A DNA stretch of 64,000 nt from positions 12,699,181 through 12,763,180 of the forward strand of contig ML682059.1 in NCBI GenBank assembly GCA_007922195.1. The letters are read 5' to 3'. The DNA comes from Podocnemis expansa (Eukaryota; Chordata; Testudines; Podocnemididae). How positions within the stretch are numbered: the stretch's first letter is position 1; each line of letters begins with the position of its first letter. The position numbers and the translations under genes are program-made. The notes under the pieces are model-generated. The model ran no database searches, was not told where the DNA came from, and worked only from the letters and a program-made list of their open reading frames with translations. Below are positions 46,794 through 60,189 of the stretch, piece by piece.

Positions 46794-47213
46794 GTATAAA
46801 TATATGCAGGAAGACACTGCTGCATAGCTATATATGTACTATTTATATGTGCCATTCCTGTGAAAACACTTCTCTGTGCTACTTTTTTTTGTTTAACTCG
46901 TATGTAGTTTAAGTAAGTAATGAAATCACTTGTTCTGTGGTAAAGTATAAGTGTTCCGGTTTATTATCTAAAGTGTATATACATCAAAAAGTTATATGTG
47001 AAGAAATATTGTTTAGTTACATGGGATTTAAACATTAGCATGACATGCTGTCTGGATGTGGTGGTGGTGTTTTTGAATAAAAGAAAGTGATTATTATTCT
47101 TATTTTATTACATTAACCGTTATATGTAGTGCCATACGTGTGTGAGGCTCCTCAGATAGCAAGCAAAAGCAGGATCTTTATACCAGAAATGCTTGCCATC
47201 TAAATTGTTCTAG

Positions 47214-47588
47214 ACAGTGGTCCAGGGATTCCCAGGGGTCCACAGACATGTTATAGGGGGTCTGCGGAGCCTCTCCCTCTGGGGCTGGAATCCAGCTACA
47301 GCCCTGATGCTCCCCGCCAGGACTGCCTTTGCTCTTCTGTGGTCGATCCTGGCAGGGAGATGGGGCTGCGGCGGCTCCCCGGCAGGGGCAAGGGCAGGGG
47401 GCCATAGCTGCTGCAGCTCGGCTCCCCAATGGTGCAGGCCATAGTGGCTGCAGCACTGCTCACTGGCTGTCCCAATGGCATCGCCAGAGTGATGCGGGCC
47501 AGAGGGTGCCTGCATGGGCCAGATTACATAATCAGCTGGGGGGGGGGGTTCAAAAAATTATTTTGTTAAAAAGGGGTCCCCAGCCTGA
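47214..47588. repeat. GC-rich hAT-like repeat
   Basis: It begins cagtggtccagggattccc and ends aaaaaggggtccccagcctg; the inverted GGGGTCC/GGACCCC ends suggest a hAT-type element. A poly-G run sits near 47540. No target duplication was found and boundaries are tentative. Confidence 0.45.
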
Positions 47589-47924
47589 CAGCACAGAGTG
47601 GCGAGCAACTAATGGTGAGATAAATGCAGGGGTAGAGCCCTGCAGTGCCTTAAACTCTAGGTGAGTTTCTGGTTATTGAAGAAGGGGTTGTGGTATGAGT
47701 GGAGGGACATGAAAAGAGCTGCAGTAGCAAGCCAAGAATATGAGCTTGGAGATGACAGTTTGCATAGCCTGTTAAGTGAAATGTGTTTTAGGAGACCAGA
47801 GAGAAGGAGGTCATGTTTGTTAAGTCTCGGCTAAGAACTATGGCAGTGGAAGTAAACCGGAAGGGATAGATTTTAGACATACAATGAATGAAATGGCAAC
47901 AAGCATCTGACAGAGTGGGGTTTT

Positions 47925-47992
47925 CTCTCACAGAAGCTCATGCAGTAAATAAATTTGTTAGTCTTTAAAACCCTTGTTTGTTTTGCTGACTA
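47925..47992 (-). repeat. SINE fragment (reverse)
   Basis: agctcatgcagtaaataaat and tgttagtctttaaaaccctt are the reverse complement of the SINE core; both ends are truncated. Confidence 0.7.
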
Positions 47993-48882
47993 TAATGGTG
48001 TTTCTTCCCATTCACTGGATACTTAGGAGTCTTTGAGAGCCTGGTAACCCACCCACTTTTTATTTAGGAAAAGGAAAAGGAAAAAGATGAACATCTAATT
48101 GAGTAATAAAGCGAGAGAGGATACCACAAATTATACATGAACTATGGCAGATTGTAGTCTCTCTTTTTTATTTGAGAACCCAGAACAAAGCAAGATTTTC
48201 TGACGGAGAGCCTGCCTTTTTCCTTTTCCACCCAGGACAGCTACCAAGTTGGAGTTCGCTGATTATTAAAACAAATTGACCCCTTTTCATCAAGATGTAT
48301 GCCTCTTCATGTGTCGATCATGTGCTCATATAGCCCTTTAGATAATTATAACATCATTCCTAAAAGCAGAATATAAAGTATTTCTAAATACAATACCTTT
48401 AAAGGCTTTGAGATAACATCAAAACAACTGACAAATAAGCAGTTTAAATCTTCCTGGAAATCTTAAGATCCCCTTCGAAGTCCAATTTCACATACAGAAG
48501 AAGCCAGAAGGTTTTGTTTCTAACAAGTTCCTAGCTTACATAACAGATAATGAAGAGATCCATAGTAAAATGATTAGATCCAGTGTGTGAGGATGGATGC
48601 AAATATCAATGTCAGCTCATCATGCACTGAAGCTTATAATGACAAACATTTGCCTTGAAGATTTTTAAAAAAGCGATCACTGGGAAATATAATGATGGAA
48701 TTCTAAATGTGTTCTTGCTGATGGGAGGTCAGCTTTGTAACCAAGTGGCAATGATTTTCCATATACAAGATTTTCTTTTGCAATATAGATTTATCCTAAA
48801 TACATTTCAGCTTTAAATTCCCCTCTGCTGTAGTGTCTCTTTTATTCCAAAGAATCATGCGATCCACTCAGTAACAGAGCTG

Positions 48883-48978
48883 CAACAAAACAAACAAGGA
48901 GTCCTGAGGCACTTTCAAAAACTAACATTTATTTATTGCATGAGCTTTTCTGAGAGAAAATCCCTCTTTGTCAGACAC
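48883..48978 (+). repeat. SINE fragment
   Basis: caaggagtcctgaggcactt, aaaactaacatttatttatt, gcatgagcttttctgagaga and ccctctttgtcagac follow the family order; the head is truncated. Confidence 0.75.
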
Positions 48979-49299
48979 TAATAGTAGCCATTTGGTATAC
49001 ATTTCCCCTCCCCCCCAATGGATTTCATTCCTCCCACCTTGAATTAGTTGCTGGTGCCATTCTAAACCAGCTCTCTTCACAGTGGGAGTGAGTGGGAGGC
49101 ATCCCCCTGAGCTTGCCTTTCCTGCAAGCCAGACTATATTTTGGAAGGGGATATCACGTCTCCAAATGAAGTCCTCTCTCAAATCTGGTAGGGCACTGCT
49201 GGGAGATACTAACTGAAAATAATGCAAAGCATTATTTTAATTTTCAGTTCTGAAGTAGGACCAGACTGAAATATCAAAGCTGCTATAACAACTTACTTG

Positions 49300-50450
49300 G
49301 TGACATGTTTTAGGGTGTAACCCAGACCAGTGAAAGGTTGTATCACTATTTGCCCAGTAACCCTGAGTGCCTTAAATGTTCTACTGCTGTAACTCCCTTG
49401 TCTGGATGCTCCCAGCCAGCATATAAACCTGCTCTGAATGACTGTGTGATAAATAACTCTGACTCCAGCCAATCTGACTCTTATACTACAGCCACACACT
49501 GATTTCCACCAACCTTGGCTATGATTAGCCAAATGACCCCAACACATCCCAAGCCCAAATTTCTGCAAAACCATCTGATCTGAAATGCCCAGCTCTCTTC
49601 TGGACCACTTCAGTGAAATAATAATTTTCATTTGTTCCTTTCAAGAGACCATACGCAGAGGTTTGCCACATGAACTGGAGTTAACAGTCACTTCAATTCC
49701 ACACACAGGGTTGGTTTAGATCAGAACACAGTGAGTTTATCAACAGTAATATGTAGGTTAAGTGATAACTTAAGTAAAAGAAAGAAAGGTAAAGATGGTT
49801 ACAAGCAAGTAAAAGCCTAAAACACGTTTAGCAGGCATAGTCTTTATTTCATGTGGTTTCGCTCACTTAAGTACTTTTGATGCCCATCAGTCAGAACCTT
49901 CCACAGAAGCACGAGGAGCTGGTTCCCTTATTGTCTCAGGTGCAAGTTAACTTAGGTGCCCACTGCCCCTCTCTTTATAGTCCAGAAAATCTTTGAAAAG
50001 CTTGTCTCTTAAAGTTCATGGATGCTGTTTCAAGAAGCAGGAAGACTTCCCGGGGCTACAGTGTGATAGATGAGTCTACACATCCTCCCCTTGTTAGCTT
50101 GATGGCTTTGTTTTTAGCTATGCAAATATACCTTTGTTGCCTTTACCGAATGACAAGGTTAGAGAGACAAAAACTTGATGCTCAAGCAAATGCACATTCT
50201 GTACAATCCAGATGTCCTGAGTCCACAGCCATTACGTGGCCTTTGATGGTTTTCTTTACAGCATGTGTAAATTGCAATTCTGTTGTAACTGATCACCCTG
50301 CTTTATTTATATTCAAATTCTGGGCTGACTTGTTTTGTTCAAATTCAGACTTTAAAACAATATCAAATGACATCCCTAACTCCACATGCAGTGTTGTCTT
50401 TCCCTTATGGTATTATTCACCTGCGTATTACTAGTTTTTAGATGCTACCT
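49300..50450. repeat. LTR-like interspersed repeat, copy B
   Basis: It runs in the same order and orientation as copy A at 13.49 kb: gtaacccagaccagtgaaag, gagtgccttaaatgttct, aatgaccccaacacatccc and gagttaacagtcacttcaat. No coding content; ends are not resolved. Confidence 0.5.
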
Positions 50451-53272
50451 CACAAGGCATATTTTGTACAAACATTAATTCAGGAGTGTGTGACTCCAGG
50501 GGTACTTAGGGCCACACTTGGTCACCAATCCTGAATATCATGAGGGATCATGGTAACTGTCCCTCCACTGAAGGTCAGTGTACTATGTTGCTTATGCACA
50601 ACTGGTTAAGGAGCATGCAGGCTAAGGCCATGACTGTAGTAGATAAAGACCAAGAGCTCGTATATCTGTGGTTTTAGTTGCTTCTTTCTTTAATCATCTT
50701 ATTTCACTTTAGCTGGCATCTGTTCACATTCCACTTCACAAGCCAAATGTGATTTAATAAAATATATACAGATAGTGAGAAAATATTTTTATCTGAACTT
50801 TTTATAATTAGCATGTTCATCTCGGAGAGGGCCCTTTTAACTAAAGGTTTCTGTCTCCAGGTTTCCTTTCTGCCAGTCAGATTGGTTTCTTAAGATAATT
50901 CTAGAATATGGGTCAGGAAATGAGTGATCTCATTGATTGACACAGATTTTAATGCAAAACAATCAATCATGGCTCAAAAATCATGAGATTCATCATGTAA
51001 TTAGCAGTAAGGTTTCCAAGTGCAGGACTGTACCGTAATTAGCAAAACTCACAGGAGCTCAGGATTTGAGTCTCATCTCAACAATAAAAAAGACATGACA
51101 GGTTGTGAATTATGTCATTTAATTCAGTGCTTTGTGTGGTTGTACTTGATGCTCAAGGCTGAATGCTGTGAATGCAGCTAGGGATGAATTAATGTGGTAT
51201 ACTTCTTGCACTGATAGGTTTCTTTGCTGTTATGCAATATTACAGACAGTTGCATTTTTAAAAAATTGTTTTTCTTAGAACTCTGAAGCTCTCAAAATTG
51301 CTCTGTATTATTACCTTGTGGCAGCATCACTATAATTATAGCTGGAGAGACACACTTGTTTTAAACCTCTCTTTTTAGAGTCACATACTATAACTTTTTG
51401 GAAAATCACCCTTTGGTGTGAAATTACCCACACTCATTCTCATCCTGGAAGAAACTGTTTTGGCACAGTTTGGTAAAAATAAGTTATCCAAGAACGGGAA
51501 AAGAGTGTTTTGAAAACTTTAAATAAAAGTTTTTTCTTTTGTTTTTAAAGGTCAAAATTAATGGGTCAGATTGTCGAAGGTGCCTCTCCTATTTGCAGTG
51601 CTCCCCTCATACCTAGCATGTATCATACTTCTTTTAGGACACTAAGGCAAAATGAAACCATTGTTCTTTTGACTGCTTGGGCAAAAGGAGAAAATTTCCT
51701 GTGAAATTCATAAAAATCAAAGGCTGTTTATGAATCATTTGTGAACAAAAAGAGGGCATTATTCATAAAATAAAATGATCCACAGCTCTAATCTTAAATG
51801 CTCTAGTACTAGCTGCTTTTAGTAATTAAGAAGGAACAAAAGAAAGACATTGACTCACTCTGTAAAATGAGCTGTCAGACCAAAGCATTAATGTAATCCA
51901 TTGGCCTCTATTCCTTGGACAGCCTTTCTGTAAAATCATATATAGGTATGATTAAAATATAATGGATAACCTCACTAGTAGCTGTCCCCCAAGGAAAAAG
52001 CCATCTAAAGTTTAAAAGGATATTTTCAAAGGCCTGAAGATGAAACCTAAGGAATGGAGGCTGTCAAAGTATTTACTCATTCGTCCTATCAAGTTTCACC
52101 ATTTAAGAGCTACATTTTCTTCCTTTTAAAGAGGAATGCTGCTAGATATAACTCTGTTGTTACAGTAGTGTTAAACCTTATAGTTTGTCAATATGGAGAA
52201 GTTAGTGTGAAGAAACCTGGGTTATAGGTTTAAAATGAGCTAACTACTGTTGTATTAGATGGAATAAATGGGCCAAAAGTGTTAGCATAACCCAGTCACA
52301 CTGTCCAACATCAAACAATGTTAAACAAGGTTTGGGGTTTTTTTATACAGAGACCTCAGCCTGCCTGGTGGCATTACATACACACCATTAAACATTTTTT
52401 AGCCTTTTATTAAAACTACAGAAAAGAAGAGTTTAAGAAACAGAACCCCAATTGTACAAAAGTCTTTTAAATGCTATTAAAAATGGTAATAATTGTCCTT
52501 TGGGGTGAACAAGTTAGTTGGCTAGATCTGTTGCTTCTGCCGTTTATGTCCAATCCCATTTCATCTTCAGTGGTGTTTGAGATTCAGCTGGAACTGATTA
52601 TGGGTAATGATGTCATCTGGACCATTCAGTCTGGCTCAAACTGATCAGAATCTCCCCCGGGATTAGGGCAAAGAAGGCCTCGTGTCCCAGAAGATGGTGG
52701 AGCTAGCAGCCATGAGGATGACTCTCGCCACAGGAGCCTCCATCTATCTTTTCTTTCCCCCAAAATCTCTTTCTTTAAGGACCCAAAGAGAGAGTAGTAA
52801 ATAAAATAGCTCATCTCTCCATTATTTTGTTCAGCAGATAGGCCTAATATCTGACGCAAATCTTGGTTCATTAATTTCCAGTTTCACATTTGTTTTCACT
52901 AAGCATGAATTTAATGAACGTAGTCCTTGAATTATATTATCTGTGGCCTTTTTGTTTTGACTAATTTAGTCTCTGTCTGGTTCTTTGGTATCTGTTCGTA
53001 ACATTCATTACTGAAAGCAAGTTGACTGAGTTTCTGTTAACATGTTCTTTTACGTTATTGTAACATTTTATAAGCTTTCATCTACTTTTCACAATTAAGC
53101 TTACAGTCAGGGTTAATTTATAGGCCTAATCATCAAACTCTACACTACATTAATTACCTGTGCGTAAGCAGATACTATGCGTTAAGAATGTCTTTGTGCT
53201 CTTTAACTTATTATACTTTAAACTGTACTAAGCTAAGGTGCCTGATGGCACCTGAACACCCACTTGGAGATT
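50451..53272. other. Intron j-k, middle part
   Basis: AT-rich, no conserved frame or repeat family recognised. Confidence 0.4.
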
Positions 53273-53552
53273 TAGGCCTGGTCTGCAGTAGGAAATTATG
53301 TCAGGATAACTACGTTGTTCAGGGGAGTGAAAAATTCAGACACATGAGTAATGCAGTTAAACCAGCCTAACACCTGGTGTAGACAGTGCTAGGTCAGTGG
53401 GAGAACTCTCCCATTGACGTAGTTACTGCCTCCTGGGGGAGTAGATTGCTTTCACAGTTGAGAGAAGCCCTCCCATCAGCACTGGTAATGTCTTCACAGA
53501 AGAGCCGCAGCACCACGGACACAGTGTTTTAACTGTAGTCAGACCCTTAGTG
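53273..53552 (+). mobile_element. MITE of the GTCTACACT family (forward copy)
   Basis: It begins aggcctggtctgcagtagga and ends taactgtagtcagaccctt, inverted. Internal blocks (cctggtgtagacagtgctag, gagaactctcccattgacgt, gaagccctcccatcagc) match the reverse copy at 26 kb. Confidence 0.8.
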
Positions 53553-54226
53553 TGTATTAAATTAATAGTAGTATTTATAACTAGTATTATATTTAAATTC
53601 ACACTCTGGCTTTCTCTGCAGTAACTTCCCTGTGTATAGAAGTCTTTTGTCTTTCGAAAAAATCACAAAGTAGATTTTAATGGACTTTTGGCCTTGACAA
53701 AGTAGCACCCACTGTACTAGGCTGGTGTTTGATTTTATTAGAATTGTAATGCTATCTGCTGTTGGAAGAAATAGATTGATTTACTAGCCATCATCTTATG
53801 TAATATTAATGTTCTGTCAGACTGAGCTATCAAAATCAGTTGAGGAAATTCATTTTTGTGGGCCTTTTCTGGTAATCTAATGGCCATAGAGGTATCTGTA
53901 TTTGAGACTTCACTTTGGTACTTGCGAACAGCCGAAGTTGCTCGGCAGCAACAACCCCAGTGGCAGAATAATGAAATAACCTTGCCAGGGAGTCAAGTCC
54001 AAACTACCTTCCTTTAAAAGGAAGGAAGATACAATGGGGGGTATGGTAGGAGAGTACAAAGAGAAATGAAATAGAAGGAAATTGACTTTTACAGTCTAAA
54101 GCTATAAAAACAAAGCACATAGTGGTACAACAGAGAGGTTTTAATGTCATGACTTTGTGTGGCTTCATTACACAAGGAGAGTGTAATCTCTATTTGTACT
54201 GCACCATTAGATACAATATTAGGTGA

Positions 54227-54410
54227 GTTCCAAAGGGGCAGCCGTGTTAGCCTAGTAAAGCGAGAAAAGCAAGGAGTCTTGTGGCACTTAAAGACTAACA
54301 GATTTATTTATTGCATGAGCTTTCATGGGAGAAAATCCCACTTCGTCGGGTGCTTTGAAGAGGGAGAGCTTACAGAATTGGATGAAAATAAATGCAGGGG
54401 GGTGTAAGAC
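54227..54410 (+). repeat. SINE, most complete copy in the window
   Basis: Head gttccaaaggggcagccgtg, core gtggcacttaaagactaaca, gatttatttattgcatgagc, tttcatgggagaaaatccca and tail cttcgtcgggtgctttgaag, then cttacagaattggatgaaaa. It is a useful reference for the truncated and fold-back copies. Confidence 0.85.
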
Positions 54411-54919
54411 ATGAACTCAGATCATTCAGCAAAAGCAAATCAGAGCATTTGTAAGGATTCAAACTCCAGGAAACAGCACACAGAGGGTGGGTGAAGTCAA
54501 ATTACCTGTTATAATGTGAAAAGAATCCATAATCATGATTCAGCCACATATTCAAGAGAGAGACTTTTGGAATAGGTTTTAGTAGAGTGGTTTGTTTGGG
54601 TTTTTTTGGTTTAGTGTAATATTTTCAAACATGCCTAAGTAACTGAGACTCCTAAGTTCCGTTTTTAAAAGTACCTACATCAGTTAAGCACTTCTGAAAA
54701 CTCTAATCTTAACAATTCCACCCTGCCAAACTATTAAATATCTCTAAAGATTTTTGTCTAACAGTTAACTAGCTGGCATATACAAAATGCTGTGTGCATC
54801 AGTGCAGTCTGAAGGATTCAGTGATATTTGTATACCTCATGATATCTCTTGAAATGTTTGAATATTCTATTTTATATATCCTACTGCCTCTAAAAGCAGA
54901 CTCCGTGTCCTGTCAGTTC

Positions 54920-55370
54920 TATAGGACGGGCTATATTACTGGAGGGGCTTAAGCCTTGGGCCCTGACCAAAAGGGGGACCCAGACTCCAGACCCAAAAAC
55001 CCCTCTGATAATTCAGCACCACCTGCTCAGTGCCAGCACTGGCCTTGCAGAAAGGGCCAGGTTGTACCCTAGAGGCTGAGGCGAGACTGGCTCTGCACTC
55101 CCACCCCATTCCTGGGGCAGCTAGTCCATCCCTGGGGGCGGAGTGGGACAGGTCACTGTGGCCCTGGGACGCTGCATTCAGAGTTATGCTGCCATGTGCC
55201 AGCCACTGCCGCCACCCCTACAGAGTGGCCAGAGCAGGAGCACTCTCTGGCCTCAAGGTCCCTCCAGTAATGGGGGATAAGGGCCTGACCCCTACAGTTG
55301 AGGATGGGGGTCCTGAGGTGTGGCCAGCCCGAGGCTGTGGCGCCATTTGATCCAGCCCCATCTACAGGCA
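54920..55370. repeat. GC-rich repeat-like block
   Basis: A GC island of about 450 bp inside AT-rich intron (ggggcttaagccttgggccc to ggctgtggcgccatttgatc). It resembles the GC-rich MITE at 25.1 kb in style. The class is not resolved, and open frames in it are composition artefacts. Confidence 0.35.
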
Positions 55371-55721
55371 CAAAAAAGAGAAAGAAAATGCAGCTAATAT
55401 ATTTTAGAAATAGCTAAAAGTTTCCTAAGATACTTTTTCTGTACAATACTTGATTTTTTTTTAAGACTAATATTTTGGAACCCACCAAAAATAGAATTAA
55501 ATGTCATCTCCCTTCTCAAAGTTGGGACTCTCCCACCCCCTGGGGTGATGAGTCACAGCATACTAGACCATAAAGCTGGTAGAAGATGGCCATTGGCCAT
55601 TAGTTACTGTCCAGTTTGTTTTTTAGGGTTTATGGGTAAAATTTTTAGAAGTACTGTTGTACTTTTGAAAATGTTCCCATCTATATTATAATAATTACAC
55701 TTTTTTCTAAATTTTGTTTAG

Positions 55722-55854
55722 GTGAAAGCCCAGCTTCAAAAGATGGGAACAATTCAACCCTTAAATATATTTCTACGTCAGGAAATTGACCGCATGCAGC
55801 GTGTTATATCACAAGTGCGAACTACATTAACTGATCTCAAACTGGCCATAGAAG
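55722..55854 (+). CDS. Dynein heavy chain exon k (C-terminal domain)
   Basis: This exon has 44 codons plus 1 nt, entry phase 0 and exit phase 1. The acceptor is ttttgtttag and the donor is GAAG|gtaagt. It encodes [20 protein letters not shown], then [20 protein letters not shown]. The family normally continues with a T-I-I-M-S-E-N-L block in the next exon. I could not find that block in 55855-64000, so the 3' end of the gene is probably outside the window. Confidence 0.95.
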
Positions 55855-58800
55855 GTAAGTGTATAATCACAGAGCACTGATCACGCAAAGCTTATAGCAC
55901 TATGACGACACTAACAACATTTCCACCTCTACCTCCATTTTTGGTGCCTCGGCCCTGAAGGTCACTGTGGGCTGCTGCATCAGCCAGTCAGTCTTCACAG
56001 AACTGCATCACTGCTGTGTGTGCTGTGAATTGCAGCATTTGGGCTGTATTCCAGACTGATTGAGAGTCCAGTTGTGGCTTAGTTGTATACAACTAGGAAG
56101 TAGAGTTACAAAATGATATAATAATTAGCAGGCAGGCAGTGGCGATCCTCACTTTTTGTAGCGAGGGAGCTCAGCTTAAGGTAGGAGATGAGCAGAAGTG
56201 GAGTGAAGGTGAGAGAATAGATGACTTGTGTTGCTTTTTGTTTCCTCCTTTTCTCATTCCATTTTGCCCATCTGCTCTAGTTTAAATGGCTAGTTGGAAG
56301 GGACATATAAAACCAGTCTCCAGCAAGAAAACCCTAAAAAGATTTGTTCAGTAAATGAAAATAAAGCTTGGTGTCATCCACAGATGTTGTAAGATGACTT
56401 ACTATTCATTCCATTATCTGAGTCATTTCATGAAATATTGACTCACAATTGACCGGTGTGACCCAACTAGCTAAGTCCACCCATTTGACAGTGAAACACT
56501 GATAACAGCTCTGAGTAAGGTCTTTCAACCAGTTTTTCATCCAGATTATAGTTTTTAGTTCGAATTGTAGTTATTAGATTTGTAGCTGCGCTTTGCACTC
56601 ACTGTTACATTCCACCCATTAGTGCTGTTTTAATTATTTATTGATTGCCCTGGATTTATTTCACAGTTGGAATAATGCAGTACTCCACATAAATCTGAAA
56701 GCAAAAGTGAAGTTTGTCCTCTCAAGTGGCCTAAATAAGGTGTATGTGATACAGAGTGGTCATATCAGAGGGGGCCATGCCTTTGTGGGTGTTTATCTTT
56801 TTTCATTTTGGGAGTAACTGGAAATGGCCTTGAATCAAACCTGCATAGACAAATGCCCCAGATTTTGGTGAATTTCCAGTCTGGATCTGAAAGCAAATTT
56901 TATAGTATGTGCTCCGTATCTGGACGGCCTATGTTCATGGCTCCATAATGGCAGTACTGTGAGACTACTTGCTATATGCACCTTTCCCTTTTATGCTTCA
57001 GTGGAACGTAGGTCCTGGTGGCATAGAAAGATGGCAGACAGATAGCACTGCTGTGCATTAGGGCATGAGTAATGCAATCCACCTCTAACCTTTTTAATTT
57101 TTTTAATGATAAAATGCTTTAAATAATCCCATCCCCCATTAGAGATTCTTTGGGGGTGAGGGAGACTATATATAATCCATCCCAGGGATGTAAAGGCTGT
57201 TAACTTCTCCAGTGCATGGAAGCATGAGTAAGAGTGGATCTGAGAGACTCAGAAGTACAAATTCCACCAGTGAACAAAGGGGGAACAGGAGTTCTTGGGG
57301 GTTCTCTCAGCTCCAGAGCACTTACAATAAATGCCATGGGATGGTTGCAGTGAGAGTTGATATCATTGTCCTGGCAAAGATAATAAATGCAACCTTTTAT
57401 TTTGTATTTATCTAATTAAGGAGAAGTTGAGTACATTTATTTATTTATTCATAAATATCTTTCACATTTCATTTGTCATAAAATTTCATCTGTGTGTCAT
57501 TTATTTCTGTTAATTTACCGTTGCCAACAGAACTGGTTACTTCATGCAAAATTAAAGCCATACAGTAAACTGTAGGTTTTTTCCCTTCATGTCCTCTATG
57601 TGTCACGTGCTCTGAATTCTTTATATAATTGTTCACACATTATTTATACTGTAAGGACGGAGAAATCCTTTTCCTATTAACTTATTACCTGAGACAACTG
57701 AAATCTTCCTAAAAGTCCTTACATGATTTACAATAAATCAAGATTTGTTCTTGTGACTGACTGGGTCTGAATGGATTTTTCTTAGATACATTATTATTTT
57801 AACAATGTAAGTAAAATGTATGTACTTATGGAATACATAAGTAACAAGACCTAAATGGAAAGCAAGAGGAAGAGAGTTAACATATGCTTTGACTTCTGAA
57901 GTCACTGTCTTGTTTATTATGAAGAAACATTCTTAAAGATCAAACAAGCCTTACATTACAGTTTTGACAGCCCTAATTTTATAAAATGATTATGACTGCC
58001 TCTGGAATTCTTTTTCAAGCATAAATGTATGCCAGAGTGGAAAGCTAGAGAAAATTTAGACAAAGCTTCTGGGAGATAGAGCTATGGGGGAATGATGTAT
58101 TCCTAACTTTTTCAGACCAATGTAACTCAGAAGAGATTTGGTCTGGAAATCCCAAATAACATTAGTGTATTGCCCTAGCTGAATACTGGTGCATTTCACT
58201 AGCTGTTACAGGTTTCATTTTCAAATTTGATATGTTATTAAAAGCCTTTTCATCAGATGGTTTGAGTTCTGTAGTGATGTATGTAATGCATGCTAGCTTT
58301 AGGTGCTTCATAAATATCCCATCAATGTTTCCTAAATGGCCTAGCCACAGTGCTGATGTACTGATGATCTCTGTGGAGAAATAGTATGGGTTATGTGGAG
58401 GATAAGTACCTTGCAGAGTTTGTAACGTGTGTGGATGTGCAAGCTCACATTCATCTTTCCCAAAAATAAGAATAATCATTTTTCAATCAGTAGACCTTGT
58501 AGAAATGATAGTTTGGGGGGTGGGTGGGCAGACAGGAGTCTTTGGATCCCATTCACACTTGTCGTTCCAATAAGTCATAATGCTTTATGCATGTTATACA
58601 TGGCACCTTACAAATATAATTGAGTTAGACCTCAAAACATTCCTGTAAAACTAGACATATTATTTTACCTCAATTTTATAAGGGGAGAAGGTGAAGTTCA
58701 GTGGGTTGATCTTGTTGTGTTAGCAACAAGATAATAAGTATTACCTCCTACAAGCTAGGATCCTATTGCCTTCTAATGGCTGGCTGAAAAGATGAAAAGA

Positions 58801-59124
58801 GGTCTCATGCTGGTAAAGAAAATGAAAATTGTGTTTAGCTCATACAATGCGACTTGTACATTTAGACTGAAAAGTCCTTTATTCTTTTCCCATTGATTCC
58901 CATAATGGTGTACAGGAGCCACATAGGAATTTTGTTGGAGCAGTCATCTTCCAAAAGAGATTTTATTTGGGAATATTTGGGGGCACTCAATAAAGCGGTC
59001 ATAAAATGTGGCAGTCAGATAAATTAGTGTTTTGAGACCTTTGATTAAAAAGAACTAGTGTATTTAACCACTTCATAATTCAAAAGTATTTTGGACCAAT
59101 AACCCCCAATTTCTATTATTCTTC
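55855..59124. other. Intron after exon k, first part
   Basis: No further dynein exon and no repeat family was recognised. I looked for the next conserved block of the C-terminal domain and did not find it. Confidence 0.45.
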
Positions 59125-59410
59125 TCACCAATGCCATGTTTGGGGTCAGGAAGGAATTTTCCCCCAGGGCAGATTGGGAAGGGCTCTTAGGGTTTTTCAC
59201 CTTCCTTTATAGCATGGGGCAAAGCTCACTTGCTAGTGGATTCTCTGTACATTAAAATCTTTAAATCATGATGTGAGGACTTCAATAACTTGGTCATAGG
59301 TTAGAGGTTTATTACAGGAGTGAGTGGGGGAGGTTCCATGGTCTGCATTGTGCAGGAGGTCAGACTAAATGATTATATTGGTCCCTTCTGACCTTAGAGT
59401 CTATGAGTCC
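59125..59410 (+). repeat. CR1 LINE 3' end (copy 4)
   Basis: It contains tttggggtcaggaaggaatt, ttcccccagggcagattggg, agggtttttcaccttccttt and gaggtcagactaaatgatta, ending ttctgaccttagagtctatg. This is the turtle-type CR1 3' region. Confidence 0.85.
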
Positions 59411-59819
59411 TCACCCTCATGAAGACCAGTTCCTCTGATAAACTTTTTAAAAGATACTTTTGGACTTATTACTAAATCTTATATATGTATTTGGGTTGAT
59501 GCTGAACATCTAGGACTGTTTAGAAGCAAATTGTACAGTTTTAGGCTAAACTGCAGGAAACAGAGCAGACTTTAAAATATACTGCAGAGCAGCTTTGTAA
59601 TGTGCTGGCCTGATGCTAGGCAAGGCTGTGTGCATGCGCATATATGCGCAAATTAAAAGTTCACCTTTTGGGTCATCCATCATGATCATGTGTGGGCATG
59701 TAGATTTAGTGCCTTTGCTCATAAATTTCCAAGACAATTTAAGGCTAAATAGTGTACAAGTATTTTAAAAAAAATAACTGCTTTCTTATGGAATAGAGTA
59801 TGTAACTATTGTGGGGAAT

Positions 59820-60180
59820 GAGGGTATTACTGTTCGAGGTCTCTCTCCTCAGTTCGTTGTTCACTGACAAAAGTAGAATTCTAGAGCAGGCAAGATAATG
59901 GGTTTGTTGGGATAATTAAGCAAGCATCAATTCCAATCCTTTACCCCACTGATTTTTCTACCCCTACTTCCTGTTCAACCTCAGTTTTTATAGTGCATCT
60001 TAACCAATCATTTTCTTAAAAATATTGCAAGATCATTCTGTACCCAATCCCAGTATATTTTAACCTAACTCTCTGACCAATCATAGCCCACCACTTTACC
60101 TGATTATAATGAGTTATGAAACAAACAGAAGCAATCAAAGAACCAGACAGAAGTTATTAGAAAAGAGGGTATGGCAACCA
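59820..60180. repeat. LTR-like segment upstream of the DIRS gag
   Basis: AT-rich, with several accaatca words (taaccaatcattttc, tgaccaatcatagcc) typical of promoter-bearing LTR sequence. No partner LTR was found. It may be a separate solo element. Confidence 0.35.
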
Positions 60181-60189
60181 AACAACAGA

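Larger units (their letters stand above)
12825..55854 (+). other. Gene (partial): axonemal dynein heavy chain, DNAH5/DNAH8 class, 11 internal exons
   Basis: Dynein heavy chains are the ATP-driven motors of cilia and flagella. The DNAH5/DNAH8 class works in the axonemal outer arm and powers beating by sliding doublet microtubules. Eleven exons on the + strand join into one open frame of 2386 nt with consistent phases and GT-AG introns of 0.6 to 9.9 kb. Landmarks in order are GDKEVDV and GLEDQLL (AAA5), [13 protein letters not shown] (link), LSMGSDPT and SMGQGQE (AAA6), GWNIPYEFN and [12 protein letters not shown] (lid), and [12 protein letters not shown] and [11 protein letters not shown] (start of the C-terminal domain). 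The 5' two-thirds, with AAA1-4 and the stalk, and the last exons are outside the window or unrecognised. DNAH5-like and DNAH8-like residues are mixed, so a third paralogue is possible. Family assignment is secure; the paralogue is not. Confidence 0.95.

Noticed and set aside
54159..54407. 82-codon frame starting MASLHKESV
   Set aside because: It lies almost wholly on the SINE at 54227-54410.
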